Shown here one piece after another: positions 8,102-16,532 of a stretch of DNA of 64,000 nt; within the stretch, counting starts at the first letter, position 1, and the number at the start of each line of letters is the position of its first letter. The stretch spans positions 41,014-105,013 of the forward strand of contig NZ_JAOEBG010000021.1 in assembly GCF_029836165.1 (NCBI RefSeq), in the 5' to 3' direction. The stretch comes from Pseudomonas sp. GD04091. Its GTDB lineage: Bacteria > Pseudomonadota > Gammaproteobacteria > Pseudomonadales > Pseudomonadaceae. Position numbers and translations under genes: made by a program. Below the pieces are notes generated by a model. The model made no database searches and was not told where the DNA came from. It saw nothing but the letters and a program-made list of their open reading frames with translations.

Positions 8102-8797
8102 TCAACCGGGAATCTTCAGCCCACGCTGCACCGCCGGACGCTCGAGGAACGTCGCCAATACCCGCCGCACCTCGCCGAACCGGTCGAACTCCACCAGCTC
8201 CCGTGCGTTGTAACGCTCCACCAGGTTGCGCACCCAGGGGAAGATGGCGATATCGGCAATGCTGTACTCATCGACCATCCACTGTCGCCCTTGCAGGTGC
8301 CGGTCGAGCACGCCCAGCAGGCGCTTGGACTCGTTGACGTAACGGTCCCGCGGGCGCTTGTCCTCGTAGTCCTTGCCGGCGAAGAAATGGAAGAACCCCA
8401 CCTGGCCGAACATCGGCCCGATGCCGCCCATCTGCAACATCAGCCACTGCAGCGTCTGGTAACGCTGGGCCGGGTCCAGGCTGAGCAACTGGCCGCTCTT
8501 CTCTGCCAGGTACTGCAGGATCGCGCCCGACTCGAACAGCGGCAGCGGCAGCCCGCCCGGACCATCAGGGTCGAGGATCGCCGGGATCTTGTTGTTGGCG
8601 CTCAGCGAGATGAACTCGGGGCTCAGCTGGTCGTCGCTATCGAAGCTGACCTTGTGTACCTCGTACGGCAGGCCGATCTCCTCGAGCATGATCGAGACCT
8701 TGACACCGTTGGGCGTGGCCAGCGAATAGAGCTGCAGGCGCTCGGGATGCTGCGCCGGCCATTTGCGGGTGATGGGGAATGCGGAAAGATCGGTCAT
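8102..8797 (-). CDS. Glutathione S-transferase family protein (YfcG/Ure2p type)
   Basis: A 231-residue cytosolic protein with the two GST domains. The N-terminal thioredoxin-like domain reads LYSLATPNGVKVSIMLEEIG, with the Thr-Pro-Asn motif of the Nu/YfcG-type disulfide-bond oxidoreductases, then NKIPAILDPDG and FESGAILQYLAEK. The C-terminal helical domain contains DEYSIADIAIFPWV. These enzymes reduce glutathione disulfide-type bonds or conjugate glutathione; the natural substrate is unknown. The gene is single. Confidence 0.88.
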   Translation of the reverse strand: MTDLSAFPITRKWPAQHPERLQLYSLATPNGVKVSIMLEEIGLPYEVHKVSFDSDDQLSPEFISLSANNKIPAILDPDGPGGLPLPLFESGAILQYLAEKSGQLLSLDPAQRYQTLQWLMLQMGGIGPMFGQVGFFHFFAGKDYEDKRPRDRYVNESKRLLGVLDRHLQGRQWMVDEYSIADIAIFPWVRNLVERYNARELVEFDRFGEVRRVLATFLERPAVQRGLKIPG

Positions 8798-8829
8798 GTT
8801 CGCGCCCTGGAGAGGTTGGGTTGCTCAAT

Positions 8830-9345
8830 TTAAAGGCCTGAAGGCGACCTGACCATCACCCAGTCTATGTGCCGTTCATCGCCACACGGAAAAATCGCCT
8901 CCCCCACCTTGCCGAAGCCATTGCGCCCGTAGAAGCGAATGGCCCTGGCATTGCGTTCGTTGACGGTCAGGCGAACAGGGCCTTGGGTGTGGGCCAGAGT
9001 CGCCTCGAGCAGCTGCTGCGCAGCGCCCTGGCCGTGGGCGCAAGGCAGTACATAGCATCGGGAGATTTCCACCAGGTGGTCGGCAGCGGCGATGCCCAGT
9101 TCGCCAGGCGCCAGGTCGAGCATGCTGTAGCCCACCACCTGGCCGCTCTGCTCGACCACCAGCAGACGCTTGTGCGGGTGGCGCAAATGCGCCTGGAAGT
9201 GCTCGGGCTGGAGATGGTGGGCGATGTAGTGCCGCTGGGCGGCGGGGGCGCTGTCGGGCGGACTGGCCAAGGCGAAGGTGGCCTGGCCGACGAGGCTCAA
9301 GGCCGCACAGTCTGCGTCGCAGGCCGGACGGATCTGGTAGGGCAT
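8830..9345 (-). CDS. GNAT family N-acetyltransferase
   Basis: A 171-residue GNAT protein. The start MPYQIRPA at 9345 has AGGA seven bases upstream; the frame is open further to 9432 but without a better ribosome site. The acetyl-CoA binding region is the stretch around AHGQGAAQQLLEATL, followed by LTVNERNARAIRFYGRNGF. The shape resembles diamine/peptidyl-lysine type GNATs but no substrate can be named. Confidence 0.85.
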   Translation of the reverse strand: MPYQIRPACDADCAALSLVGQATFALASPPDSAPAAQRHYIAHHLQPEHFQAHLRHPHKRLLVVEQSGQVVGYSMLDLAPGELGIAAADHLVEISRCYVLPCAHGQGAAQQLLEATLAHTQGPVRLTVNERNARAIRFYGRNGFGKVGEAIFPCGDERHIDWVMVRSPSGL

Positions 9346-9410
9346 GGCAACATCCTGTCGGGTAGCCGGATCACACCCGACAATGCCAGTCCCGACGCGG
9401 TGCTGCAAAT

Positions 9411-9442
9411 GAAAAGGCGATCCGATCTGCATCGGATCGCCT
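9411..9442 (-). terminator. Rho-independent terminator of the DUF4398/OmpA-like operon
   Basis: On the minus strand AGGCGATCCGAT-GCAG-ATCGGATCGCCT forms a 12-bp perfect stem followed by TTTT. It lies just downstream of the OmpA-like stop codon. Confidence 0.85.
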
Positions 9443-9449
9443 GCCGGAC

Positions 9450-10223
9450 TCAGTGACGCGTCGCCACCGGTCGCGCGTCATGGGAGACGACCACCTCCAC
9501 CCGGCGGTTGAGCTGGCGCGACTGAGCGTGCGCGTTGCTCGCCACCGGATATGCCTTGCCATAACCGACGCTGACGATCCGTTCCGGGGCTACCCCCTGA
9601 CGGTGCAAGGCATTGGCCACCGCCGCCGCGCGCTGTTCGGACAGGCGTTGGTTCAAGGACTCGCCACCGGTGGCGTCGGTGAACCCTTCGATACGCACCT
9701 TGCGCTCAGGATTATCCAGCAGGAACTGGGCAAGCCGCTGGATATCAGCATGGTTGCCAGCACGCAGCTCGGCCCGTCCGGTATCGAACAGTACGTCGCC
9801 GAAGGTCACCACGGTGCCGCGCTCGGACGGTTGCCCCTTGAGCGCTTTGAGCGCATTGAGCTGAGCCGTGCGCACATCGAGCCGAGCCTGGGTGCGACGC
9901 GCCTCGATACCCCGCATGCCGGCCTCGGCCTGGCGCAGGACGATGGTCTGCTCGGCAGCCTCGATGCTCCGGTGGGCCAGGTAGGCAAGTTGCCCGACTT
10001 CGGGCGACTTGCGGTTGCCCAGCGAGGCCTGCTCGGCTTTGTCCAGCGCGGCTTGCGCCTGCCGGGTTTCCAGGGCTGCCATACGGTGCGACTCCGGCTT
10101 GCCCTGCAAGGCCGCGTAGGCCTGCCTGGCTTCCAGCAACTGCGGGTTTTCCGGCGTGGCGGCGCATCCGACAAGCGTCAGGGTAAGACCGGACAGGGCA
10201 GGCAGCAGATAGCGTTTCGACAT
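9450..10223 (-). CDS. DUF4398 and OmpA-like domain outer-membrane lipoprotein
   Basis: A 257-residue exported protein. The start at 10223 has AAGGAAC at good distance and a lipoprotein signal peptide ending LVGC (lipobox, Cys17). Residues about 20-130 are an Ala/Gln-rich helical DUF4398 region. The C-terminal 110 residues are a peptidoglycan-binding OmpA domain: GDVLFDTGRAELRAG, IEGFTDATGGESLNQRLSEQRAAAV and VGYGKAYPVASNAH. It probably anchors outer membrane to cell wall. It is the second gene of an operon with another DUF4398 lipoprotein, which stops 11 bp before it. Confidence 0.9.
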   Translation of the reverse strand: MSKRYLLPALSGLTLTLVGCAATPENPQLLEARQAYAALQGKPESHRMAALETRQAQAALDKAEQASLGNRKSPEVGQLAYLAHRSIEAAEQTIVLRQAEAGMRGIEARRTQARLDVRTAQLNALKALKGQPSERGTVVTFGDVLFDTGRAELRAGNHADIQRLAQFLLDNPERKVRIEGFTDATGGESLNQRLSEQRAAAVANALHRQGVAPERIVSVGYGKAYPVASNAHAQSRQLNRRVEVVVSHDARPVATRH

Positions 10224-10233
10224 GTTCGGTTCC

Positions 10234-10629
10234 TTACTGAGCAGGGTGGGTCGGGATGGCATCTGGCGCGCCGAGCATTTCATGCTTGAGCACTTCGATG
10301 CCTTTTTCCGCGCTGTCGAGTTGATCCAGCGTCCTGTGAGCCCGCGCCTTGATTTCGGCGAGACGGGCATCGGCCTCGGCCTCCCGCGCCAGCAGACGGG
10401 CCTGCTCGTACTGTTTCTCACCCAGTGCGCGGTCCATGGCGCTCAGCTTGTCCTGGGCTTCACGCATCTCCACCGGTGCGTATTGGGTCGCATCGGCCGT
10501 GACCGCGCGGTTGACGGCATTACGCGTGAGTTCGATCTGTTCGGTGGGCACCACCACGCTGGAACACGCCCCCAGCATCACGAACAGGCCTGCAAGCGGC
10601 AGCGTCTTGCGGTTGAAAAGAACAGGCAT
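10234..10629 (-). CDS. DUF4398 domain lipoprotein
   Basis: A 131-residue small lipoprotein. The start at 10629 has GGAGC upstream and the lipobox is MLGAC. The mature part is a short predicted coiled coil rich in Ala, Glu and Arg (EMREAQDKLSAMDRALGEKQ, ARLLAREAEADARLAEIKA), typical of DUF4398. The same domain recurs in the next gene fused to an OmpA domain, so the two proteins probably act together at the envelope. The exact function is unknown. Confidence 0.82.
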   Translation of the reverse strand: MPVLFNRKTLPLAGLFVMLGACSSVVVPTEQIELTRNAVNRAVTADATQYAPVEMREAQDKLSAMDRALGEKQYEQARLLAREAEADARLAEIKARAHRTLDQLDSAEKGIEVLKHEMLGAPDAIPTHPAQ

Positions 10630-10957
10630 GGAAAAGCTCCTTCGGTGCACGCGCAAGCCGGTGTCCGGCGAACGTCGATCACCACCGGCATCGGCACCAT
10701 CGTGCGGGAATTGTCTGAAATGCTCGTCGCAAACCGGCAATACCGGTAGCGCGGAGTCTTGCCAAGACTTCGGAGATCGAGAATCTCGAAGACAGACTGT
10801 TGGAAAAGCGGGCTCAGACTATTCCCGGCGACCGGGCGGACATAGAGGACTTTTCACAAGCGACCCATCAGTTTTTTCAACAGTCAGCCAGGCTCGCCGT
10901 TGTACAGCGAAGACTCGCTGCAAGCGCGCGGCCAGACCTGCGCGCACGCTTGGCCAG
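10630..10957. other. Intergenic region with tandem small inverted repeats
   Basis: A 328-bp gap between the DUF4398 gene and the thioesterase, both on the minus strand. It should hold the DUF4398/OmpA promoter. Two adjacent inverted repeats are visible: AGTCTT-GCC-AAGACT (10755-10769) and GAGAT-N5-ATCTC (10773-10787). No coding signal was found. Confidence 0.5.
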
Positions 10958-10960
10958 GGG

Positions 10961-11458
10961 CTAGCCCTGCTGATGGGCCTGGCGCTTGAGCTTCTCGGTA
11001 TCGACCCGCACGAATACCGAGTCGGCGCTGACGGTCAGCACATCCCCGGCCCAGACCTCGCAGATCACCCGGCTCTTGCGCCCGACGTCACCCTCGACCC
11101 GTGCCTTGAGCAGCAACTCGACACCCATCGGCGTGGGCTTGAGGTAGGTCAGGCCGAGCTGGCCAGTCACGCAGTCGATGCGCGGCAGGCTGCCCGGTTC
11201 GCGGCCTTCGGCGCGGTAGTGATAGGCCATGGCCGTCCAGTTGGAATGGCAGTCGACCAGCATCGCCAGCAGGCCGCCGTAGACCAGCCCGGGCCAGCCG
11301 ATGAAGGCCTGGTCAGGGGAATGACGGCACAGCAGGTGGATACCGTCGACGTCCCAGCGGCTCTCCAGGTGCAGACCCGTGGGGTGGGAAACGCCGCAGC
11401 CGTAGCAGGTGCCTTCGGGGGCGGCGAGTTGTTGCAGGGAAAGCGCGTGCTCGGTCAT
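10961..11458 (-). CDS. PaaI-type hotdog thioesterase
   Basis: A 165-residue hotdog-fold protein. The start MTEHALSL at 11458 is chosen because AAGG lies six bases upstream; an ATG two codons earlier has no room for a ribosome site. The N-terminal GTCYGCGVSHPTGLHLE and the core GWPGLVYGGLLAMLVDCHS are typical of PaaI/4HBT-type acyl-CoA thioesterases. The acyl-CoA substrate is unknown. The gene appears to be single. Confidence 0.82.
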   Translation of the reverse strand: MTEHALSLQQLAAPEGTCYGCGVSHPTGLHLESRWDVDGIHLLCRHSPDQAFIGWPGLVYGGLLAMLVDCHSNWTAMAYHYRAEGREPGSLPRIDCVTGQLGLTYLKPTPMGVELLLKARVEGDVGRKSRVICEVWAGDVLTVSADSVFVRVDTEKLKRQAHQQG

Positions 11459-11529
11459 ATGCATCCTTGGCTTGTTGGAAGGGTCCGATGGTAGCGCCCT
11501 GCTCTGCCGCCGCCAATGAGCCGGTCCGA

Positions 11530-11549
11530 AGGGGCCGCCATGCGGCCCC
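11530..11549 (-). terminator. GC-rich hairpin after the permease gene
   Basis: GGGGCCGC-N3-GCGGCCCC lies just downstream of the permease stop on the minus strand. No T-run follows, so this is a possible terminator or transcript-end hairpin only. Confidence 0.5.
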
Positions 11550-11558
11550 GGTGCCGGA

Positions 11559-12944
11559 TCAGGCCGCTTGCAACGCGCCCGCTCGCTTGCGCCGCTGGGT
11601 CAGCGACACCAGCAGGATGAACAGGGTCACGCCCGCGGTCATCAGCGTCTCGTAGCGGTACGCATCACTGAACAACATATAGCCCAGCACCATGACGATG
11701 GTGCCGATCACCAGCCAGGTCAGCCACGGGAACAACCACATCTTCAGCTCCGGCGTACGCCCTTCTCGCTCGGCGCGGGCGCGCATGCGCAGTTGCGACA
11801 CGGCGATCACCAGGTACACCAGCAAGGCGATGGCGCCGGTGGTGGACAGCAGGAAACCGAATACCTTGCCGGGAAACACATAGTTGACGAAGCAGCCGGC
11901 AAAGCCCGCCAGGGTCGAGAGGATGACCGCCACGGTCGGCACGCCCGCCCCGGAGATACGCTTGGTCATGCGCAGCGCCTGCCCCCGGGCACTCAGCGAG
12001 TAGAGCATGCGCGAGGCGGTGTACAGGCCCGAGTTCATGCAGCTGGTCACGGCCACCAGCACCACGATATCGACCAGCAGCTTGGCGCCGGGCACGTTGA
12101 GCACTTCCAGCACCCGCTGGAACGAGCCGACCGCCTTGAGCCCCGGGTCGTTCCAGGCCACCAGCGACACCACCAGGAAGATCGACGCCAGGTAGAAGAT
12201 GGCGATGCGGTACACCACCAGGTTGGTGGCGCGGCGGATCTTGTCTTTCGGGTTGGCGGTCTCGTCGGCGGCGATGGTGACGATCTCCGCGCCAAAGAAC
12301 GAGAAGATGGTGATCAGCACCCCACCGAGCACCGTGCCGAAACCGTTGGGCATGAAGCCGCCGTTGTCCCACAGGCGACTGACGCCGGAGACCTGCGCCA
12401 GCGGCCAGAAGCCGAACACCGCCAGGCTGCAGACCACGATGAAAGCGATGATGGCGACCACTTTCACCAGGGCGAACCAGTATTCGAAGGCGCCGAAGTT
12501 CTTCACGCTGACCAGGTTGGTGCCCGACAGCACGATCATGATCAGGAAGGCGAACAACCAGGACGGCACATCCGGGAAGTAGGCATGGAGGATATCCGCG
12601 CCGGCAATGGCCTCGACTGGGATGATCAGCACCCAGAACCACCAGTACAGCCAGCCGATGGTGAAGCCCGCCCAGGGGCCGATGGCCTCGCTGGCGTAGG
12701 TCGAGAACGAGCCGCTGTTGGGATTGGCGATGGCCATCTCGCCGAGCATGCGCATCACCAGCAGTACCAGCAGGCCGGTCATGGCGTAGGAGATGAGAAT
12801 CGCCGGGCCGGCGGTGGCGATGGCATTGGAAGAGCCGATGAACAGCCCGGCACCGATGATGCCGGCGATGGAGATCATGGACACCTGGCGCGAGGTCAGG
12901 CCGTGTTGCAGGGAACGCTGTTTCTTGTTGTCTGGCGAAGCCAT
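11559..12944 (-). CDS. Amino-acid permease, APC family (GABA permease-like)
   Basis: A 461-residue inner-membrane transporter with 12 hydrophobic segments. The start at 12944 (MASPDNKKQRSLQHGLTSRQ) precedes the family signature SIAGIIGAGLFIGSSNAIATAGPA in the first membrane helix. The pattern is that of the AAT family, close to GabP/AnsP permeases. A LysR gene and a GABA-type aminotransferase follow on the opposite strand, which supports gamma-aminobutyrate or a related omega-amino acid as substrate, but this is inference from context. Confidence 0.85.
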   Translation of the reverse strand: MASPDNKKQRSLQHGLTSRQVSMISIAGIIGAGLFIGSSNAIATAGPAILISYAMTGLLVLLVMRMLGEMAIANPNSGSFSTYASEAIGPWAGFTIGWLYWWFWVLIIPVEAIAGADILHAYFPDVPSWLFAFLIMIVLSGTNLVSVKNFGAFEYWFALVKVVAIIAFIVVCSLAVFGFWPLAQVSGVSRLWDNGGFMPNGFGTVLGGVLITIFSFFGAEIVTIAADETANPKDKIRRATNLVVYRIAIFYLASIFLVVSLVAWNDPGLKAVGSFQRVLEVLNVPGAKLLVDIVVLVAVTSCMNSGLYTASRMLYSLSARGQALRMTKRISGAGVPTVAVILSTLAGFAGCFVNYVFPGKVFGFLLSTTGAIALLVYLVIAVSQLRMRARAEREGRTPELKMWLFPWLTWLVIGTIVMVLGYMLFSDAYRYETLMTAGVTLFILLVSLTQRRKRAGALQAA

Positions 12945-13147
12945 GGGGAACCCTCGAATGGGTCGGCCGCCGCAAGGACGACTGAAGGTTGAAGCAGGAT
13001 TCGGTAGTTCTGAGTTGCTCTTTCTTGTTGTTTTAAAACGCCGCTGACGGGACTTTCCCTCCTTTTCGAAACTGCAGTTGTCATCGTTGATCCAGGCCAG
13101 TATTAATCTATGGGGGCAGGTCAACAAACGACCTTTTCGACGCATAT

Positions 13148-13164
13148 CATTCCCAAAAAGAATG
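13148..13164 (+). promoter_or_regulatory. Possible LysR operator CATTC-N7-GAATG
   Basis: A perfect inverted repeat CATTC-CCAAAAA-GAATG between the divergent permease and LysR genes, 35 bp before the LysR start. It fits the size of LysR-type recognition sites (15-17 bp with an AT-rich centre). Autoregulation is inference. Confidence 0.5.
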
Positions 13165-13198
13165 AACTCCTTCCATTTTCGCTGGGTAGCGCCTCACC

Positions 13199-14095
13199 AT
13201 GTCCAAACGCCTGATGCCCTCTACCACTGCCCTGCAATGCTTCGAGGCGGCCGCCCGGCACCTGAGTTTCACCCGTGCGGCCCAGGAGCTGCACCTGACC
13301 CAGAGCGCGGTCAGCAAGCAAGTGGCGCAGCTCGAGGACATGCTGGCGCACCCGCTGTTCCAGCGCATCCGCCGACGCCTGCACCTGACCCCGGCCGGGG
13401 CGCTGTACCTCACCGAGGTGAACAAGATCCTCACCCAGATCGACATGTCCAGCCGCTACATCCTCAGCTACGGCGACGAGACCGAAGTGCTGCGCATCGC
13501 CACCCAGCCGACCTTCGGCGCCCGCTGGCTGGTGCCCAGGCTCAAGGGTTTCGGCGATCGCCACCCGCGCATCCACCTGGACATTCGCAATGAGCTCGAG
13601 CCCTTCGACCTGGTGCAGGCCAAGGCCGACATCGCCTTCTTCTTCGGCCAGGGCACCTGGCCGGGGGCAACCTGCATCGAACTGTTCAGCGAGCAAGTGG
13701 TGCCAGTCTGTGCCCCGGCACTGCTGGCTCGGCAGCGCTTTTCCAGCGCCGCGGCCCTGGCCGAGCACCGCCTGCTGCAGTGCGCCTCACGTCCGGAGGC
13801 CTGGCATGAATGGTTCCTGAGCCAGGGGCTGCACAGCCAGAACAGCTACCACGGGCCGCGTTTCGACACGTTCTACCTGTGCATTCGCGCCGCCATCGCC
13901 GGCTGCGGCATTGCCCTGATCCCGCGCTACCTGGTCGCCGAGGAACTGGCCGAGGGCAAGTTGGTGGTGGCCTGGGATCACCCCGTGCCAAGCAATGGCC
14001 GACATTTCATGGCCCACGCCGAGCATGCCGCCGAGGTGCCGAAGGTACGGGCGTTCGTGCAGTGGATTGGCGAGCGGGTGGCCGTGGGGGATTGA
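13199..14095 (+). CDS. LysR-type transcriptional regulator (GcvA-like)
   Basis: A 298-residue LysR protein. The N-terminal helix-turn-helix is TALQCFEAAARHLSFTRAAQELHLTQSAVSKQVAQLED, of the GcvA subgroup, and the rest is a periplasmic-binding-protein-like effector domain from about residue 92. It lies between a divergent amino-acid permease and a downstream aminotransferase on the same strand and is likely their regulator. Inverted repeats in both flanking gaps are candidate binding sites. The ribosome site is weak. Confidence 0.9.
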   Translation: MSKRLMPSTTALQCFEAAARHLSFTRAAQELHLTQSAVSKQVAQLEDMLAHPLFQRIRRRLHLTPAGALYLTEVNKILTQIDMSSRYILSYGDETEVLRIATQPTFGARWLVPRLKGFGDRHPRIHLDIRNELEPFDLVQAKADIAFFFGQGTWPGATCIELFSEQVVPVCAPALLARQRFSSAAALAEHRLLQCASRPEAWHEWFLSQGLHSQNSYHGPRFDTFYLCIRAAIAGCGIALIPRYLVAEELAEGKLVVAWDHPVPSNGRHFMAHAEHAAEVPKVRAFVQWIGERVAVGD

Positions 14096-14107
14096 TGCTG
14101 CCTGCAC

Positions 14108-14149
14108 CTCTTCGCGGGCAAGTCGCATCGGCGCAGCGCCGCTCCCATG
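14108..14149. repeat. REP-like element (degenerate)
   Basis: CTTCGCGGGCAAGTCGCATC followed by CGCCGCTCCCATGG is a degenerate version of the REP core. It directly follows the LysR stop codon. Confidence 0.5.
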
Positions 14150-14190
14150 GTAACGATGCCTGAGGATTTGGGAGGCGCATATGCCGATGA

Positions 14191-14240
14191 CATTGCGAAT
14201 TATGGGAATGACCGTAATCCAATAATTCGTTTGCGCAATG
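14191..14240 (+). promoter_or_regulatory. Inverted-repeat operator before the aminotransferase gene
   Basis: CATTGCGAATTAT (14191-14203) is mirrored by ATAATTCG (14222-14229) and, after a four-base offset, CGCAATG (14234-14240). The structure sits 53 bp before the aminotransferase start and is a likely regulator binding region, probably for the adjacent LysR protein. Confidence 0.55.
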
Positions 14241-14292
14241 CACTCCCGACACGCTTGGATACCGCTTATTTCGAACAGCAGGCCGCGTGCAC

Positions 14293-15543
14293 ATGAATCA
14301 GGAAAGTATCAGTCAGTCCATCGCCATCGTTCACCCGATCACGCTTTCCCATGGGCGTAACGCCGAAGTCTGGGATACATCCGGCAAACGTTACATCGAC
14401 TTCGTCGGCGGCATCGGCGTGCTCAACCTGGGCCACTGCAACCCGGCGGTGGTCGAGGCGATCCAGCGGCAGGCCACGCTTCTGACCCACTACGCCTTCA
14501 ACGCCGCGCCCCATGGCCCTTACCTGGAATTGATGGAACGCCTGCGCCAGTTCGTCCCGGTCAACTACCCGCTGGCGGGCATGCTCACCAACAGCGGCGC
14601 GGAGGCGGCGGAAAACGCCCTCAAGGTCGCCCGCGGCGCCACCGGCAAGCGCGCCATCATCGCCTTTGACGGCGGCTTCCACGGTCGCACTCTGGCCACC
14701 CTCAACCTCAATGGCAAGGTCGCCCCGTACAAGCAGCGCGTGGGCGAACTACCCGGTCCGGTCTATCATCTGCCCTACCCCAGCCCGGACACCGGGGTGA
14801 CCTGCGAACAGGCGTTCACGGCCATGGAACGGCTGTTCAGCGTGGAACTGGCAGTGGAGGACGTGGCGGCGTTCATCTTCGAGCCGGTGCAAGGCGAAGG
14901 CGGCTTCCTGGCGCTCGACCCGGCCTTTGCCCAGGCCCTGCGGCAGTTCTGCGACGCACACGGGATCCTGATCATCATCGACGAGATCCAGTCCGGTTTT
15001 GGCCGTACCGGCCAGCGCTTCGCCTTTCCCCGGCTGGGCATCGAGCCGGACCTGCTGCTGCTGGCCAAGAGCATTGCCGGCGGCATGCCGCTGGGGGCGG
15101 TGGTCGGGCGGCAGGCGATCATGGGCGTGTTGCCCAAGGGCGGACTGGGTGGGACCTATTCGGGCAATCCGATCGCCTGCGCGGCGGCGCTGGCGAGCCT
15201 GGGGCAGATGACCGACGCCAATATCGCCACCTGGGGCGAGCGTCAGGAGCAGGCCATCGTGGCGCGCCATGCGCGCTGGAAAGCGTCGGGAGGGTGCGCC
15301 GCGCTTGGCCGCCTGACCGGCACCGGGGCCATGCGCGGGCTGGAATTGGTCAACCCGGACGGCAGCCCGGCACAGGCGCAACTGGCCAAGGTGCTGGAGG
15401 CGGCGCGCAGCAGAGGCTTGCTGCTGATGCCCAGCGGCAAGGCGCGGCATATCATCCGCCTGCTGGCACCGCTGACCATCGAGCCTGAGGTGCTCGAGGA
15501 AGGTCTGGATATTCTCGAGCAGTGCCTCATGGAACTGAACTGA
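14293..15543 (+). CDS. 4-aminobutyrate aminotransferase family protein (class III)
   Basis: A 416-residue PLP-dependent class III aminotransferase. ATG at 14293 is preferred to GTG at 14287. Visible features are the N-terminal GKRYIDFVGGIGVLNLGHCNP, the PLP-phosphate loop TNSGAEAAENALKVAR, the conserved EPVQGEGG, the Asp-containing DEIQSGFGRTG and the Schiff-base lysine in LAKSIAGGMPLGAVVG. These match GabT, which moves the amino group of GABA to 2-oxoglutarate giving succinate semialdehyde. A related omega-amino acid could be the true substrate. No succinate-semialdehyde dehydrogenase is adjacent, so this is probably a secondary GabT rather than the gabDT pair. Confidence 0.88.
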   Translation: MNQESISQSIAIVHPITLSHGRNAEVWDTSGKRYIDFVGGIGVLNLGHCNPAVVEAIQRQATLLTHYAFNAAPHGPYLELMERLRQFVPVNYPLAGMLTNSGAEAAENALKVARGATGKRAIIAFDGGFHGRTLATLNLNGKVAPYKQRVGELPGPVYHLPYPSPDTGVTCEQAFTAMERLFSVELAVEDVAAFIFEPVQGEGGFLALDPAFAQALRQFCDAHGILIIIDEIQSGFGRTGQRFAFPRLGIEPDLLLLAKSIAGGMPLGAVVGRQAIMGVLPKGGLGGTYSGNPIACAAALASLGQMTDANIATWGERQEQAIVARHARWKASGGCAALGRLTGTGAMRGLELVNPDGSPAQAQLAKVLEAARSRGLLLMPSGKARHIIRLLAPLTIEPEVLEEGLDILEQCLMELN

Positions 15544-15546
15544 GGG

Positions 15547-15849
15547 TTACAGGCCCAGTTCTTCCGGGGTGGGCATGTCGCATTCGAAGGCGATCCAACC
15601 GCCTTCGAGTTCGGCGTGGCCGTTGACGATCGGGCCGTAGTAGCTCAGACCGTTCTCCAAGGTGACACAGATGTGCGTGGCGCCTTTTTCCGGTGCCCCG
15701 AGCGTACCGACGAAATGCACCTTCTTCAGGGTTTCGGTCACCGCCTCGAGGCCGACACGCATGCTGGGGTTTTCCGAGGCCTCGGTATCACCCCCACGGT
15801 CTTCGGCGCTGACGGTCACGGTGGCGGTGTAGGGGTACTTGGTGCTCAA
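15547..15849 (-). CDS. Conserved hypothetical protein, 100 aa, TTG start
   Basis: A 100-residue acidic cytosolic protein. The start is TTG at 15849, with GAGG nine bases before it; no ATG is available near the 5' end. The sequence contains YTATVTVSAEDRGGDTEASENPSM and a C-terminal WIAFECDMPTPEELGL. No domain is recognised. It converges with the aminotransferase gene with a 3-bp gap between stops. Confidence 0.7.
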   Translation of the reverse strand: MSTKYPYTATVTVSAEDRGGDTEASENPSMRVGLEAVTETLKKVHFVGTLGAPEKGATHICVTLENGLSYYGPIVNGHAELEGGWIAFECDMPTPEELGL

Positions 15850-15919
15850 GCGGGGTTACCTCGGTTTCGAAGGGTTGGATAGCTGGCGCGTAGAGTACGG
15901 CAGGCGTTCCCGGTTGTCT

Positions 15920-15953
15920 CTACCGGCCTGATCGCGGGGCAAGCCCGCGCCCA
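15920..15953. repeat. REP element
   Basis: TGATCGCGGGGCAAGCCCGC followed by GCCCACG is a near-consensus single REP between divergent small genes. Confidence 0.7.
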
Positions 15954-16035
15954 CGCCCACCATCGGACATGGCCTCCCCTGCCTCGATCTGTTAGGGTGC
16001 CCGCCGATGCACGCCACACCACGAGAGGACACCGA

Positions 16036-16464
16036 GTGAGCGCCGAACAACCCCTGATCGCCGACCTGTTCGAGGTCGACAAACGCCTGACCCTCAAGCC
16101 CGTCGTGGACTTCAACAGCTACCTGCGCAACGCCTTCGGCGAGGGACCCTGCCGCTGCCACCGCTGCGCCGAGGGCAATGGCGACGAGAGCGGCTACAGC
16201 CACCGCCACAGCTTCGAGCTGGAAGGCCGTACCGTGCATCGGCGCTTCGCCAGCACCGCCGGCAGCGATGTGTTGATGGCACTGAAGAAGGCCTGGCTGT
16301 CCTACACCAAGGCCGAGCTGATCACCGTCGGCACGCTGGACATGACCACCCTCAAGTCGTTCACCGAGGCCACGCTGCACGAGCGTCTGCTCGCGCTGCT
16401 GCCCGCCAGCGGCCTGGCCCGCGAAACCGATGGCCAGTGGCAACTGCAGGTGCTCGCCGACTGA
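16036..16464 (+). CDS. Conserved hypothetical protein upstream of fusA2
   Basis: A 142-residue protein read from GTG at 16036, which has AGAGGA seven bases upstream. It has a Cys/His-rich stretch GPCRCHRCAEGNGDESGYSHRHSFE around residues 38-62 that could bind a metal, and no membrane segment. No known domain is recognised. It ends 68 bp before the elongation factor gene on the same strand, so they may share a transcript. Confidence 0.72.
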   Translation: MSAEQPLIADLFEVDKRLTLKPVVDFNSYLRNAFGEGPCRCHRCAEGNGDESGYSHRHSFELEGRTVHRRFASTAGSDVLMALKKAWLSYTKAELITVGTLDMTTLKSFTEATLHERLLALLPASGLARETDGQWQLQVLAD

Positions 16465-16532
16465 CGGTCGCCCCGGCAGGATTCTCCCGCTCTGCTACCG
16501 TGGGAGAATCCTCACCCACAGGTGATCCGACC

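Noticed and set aside
11530..11549. Full Rho-independent terminator after the permease
   Set aside because: Stem is strong but there is no T-run; kept only as a tentative hairpin.
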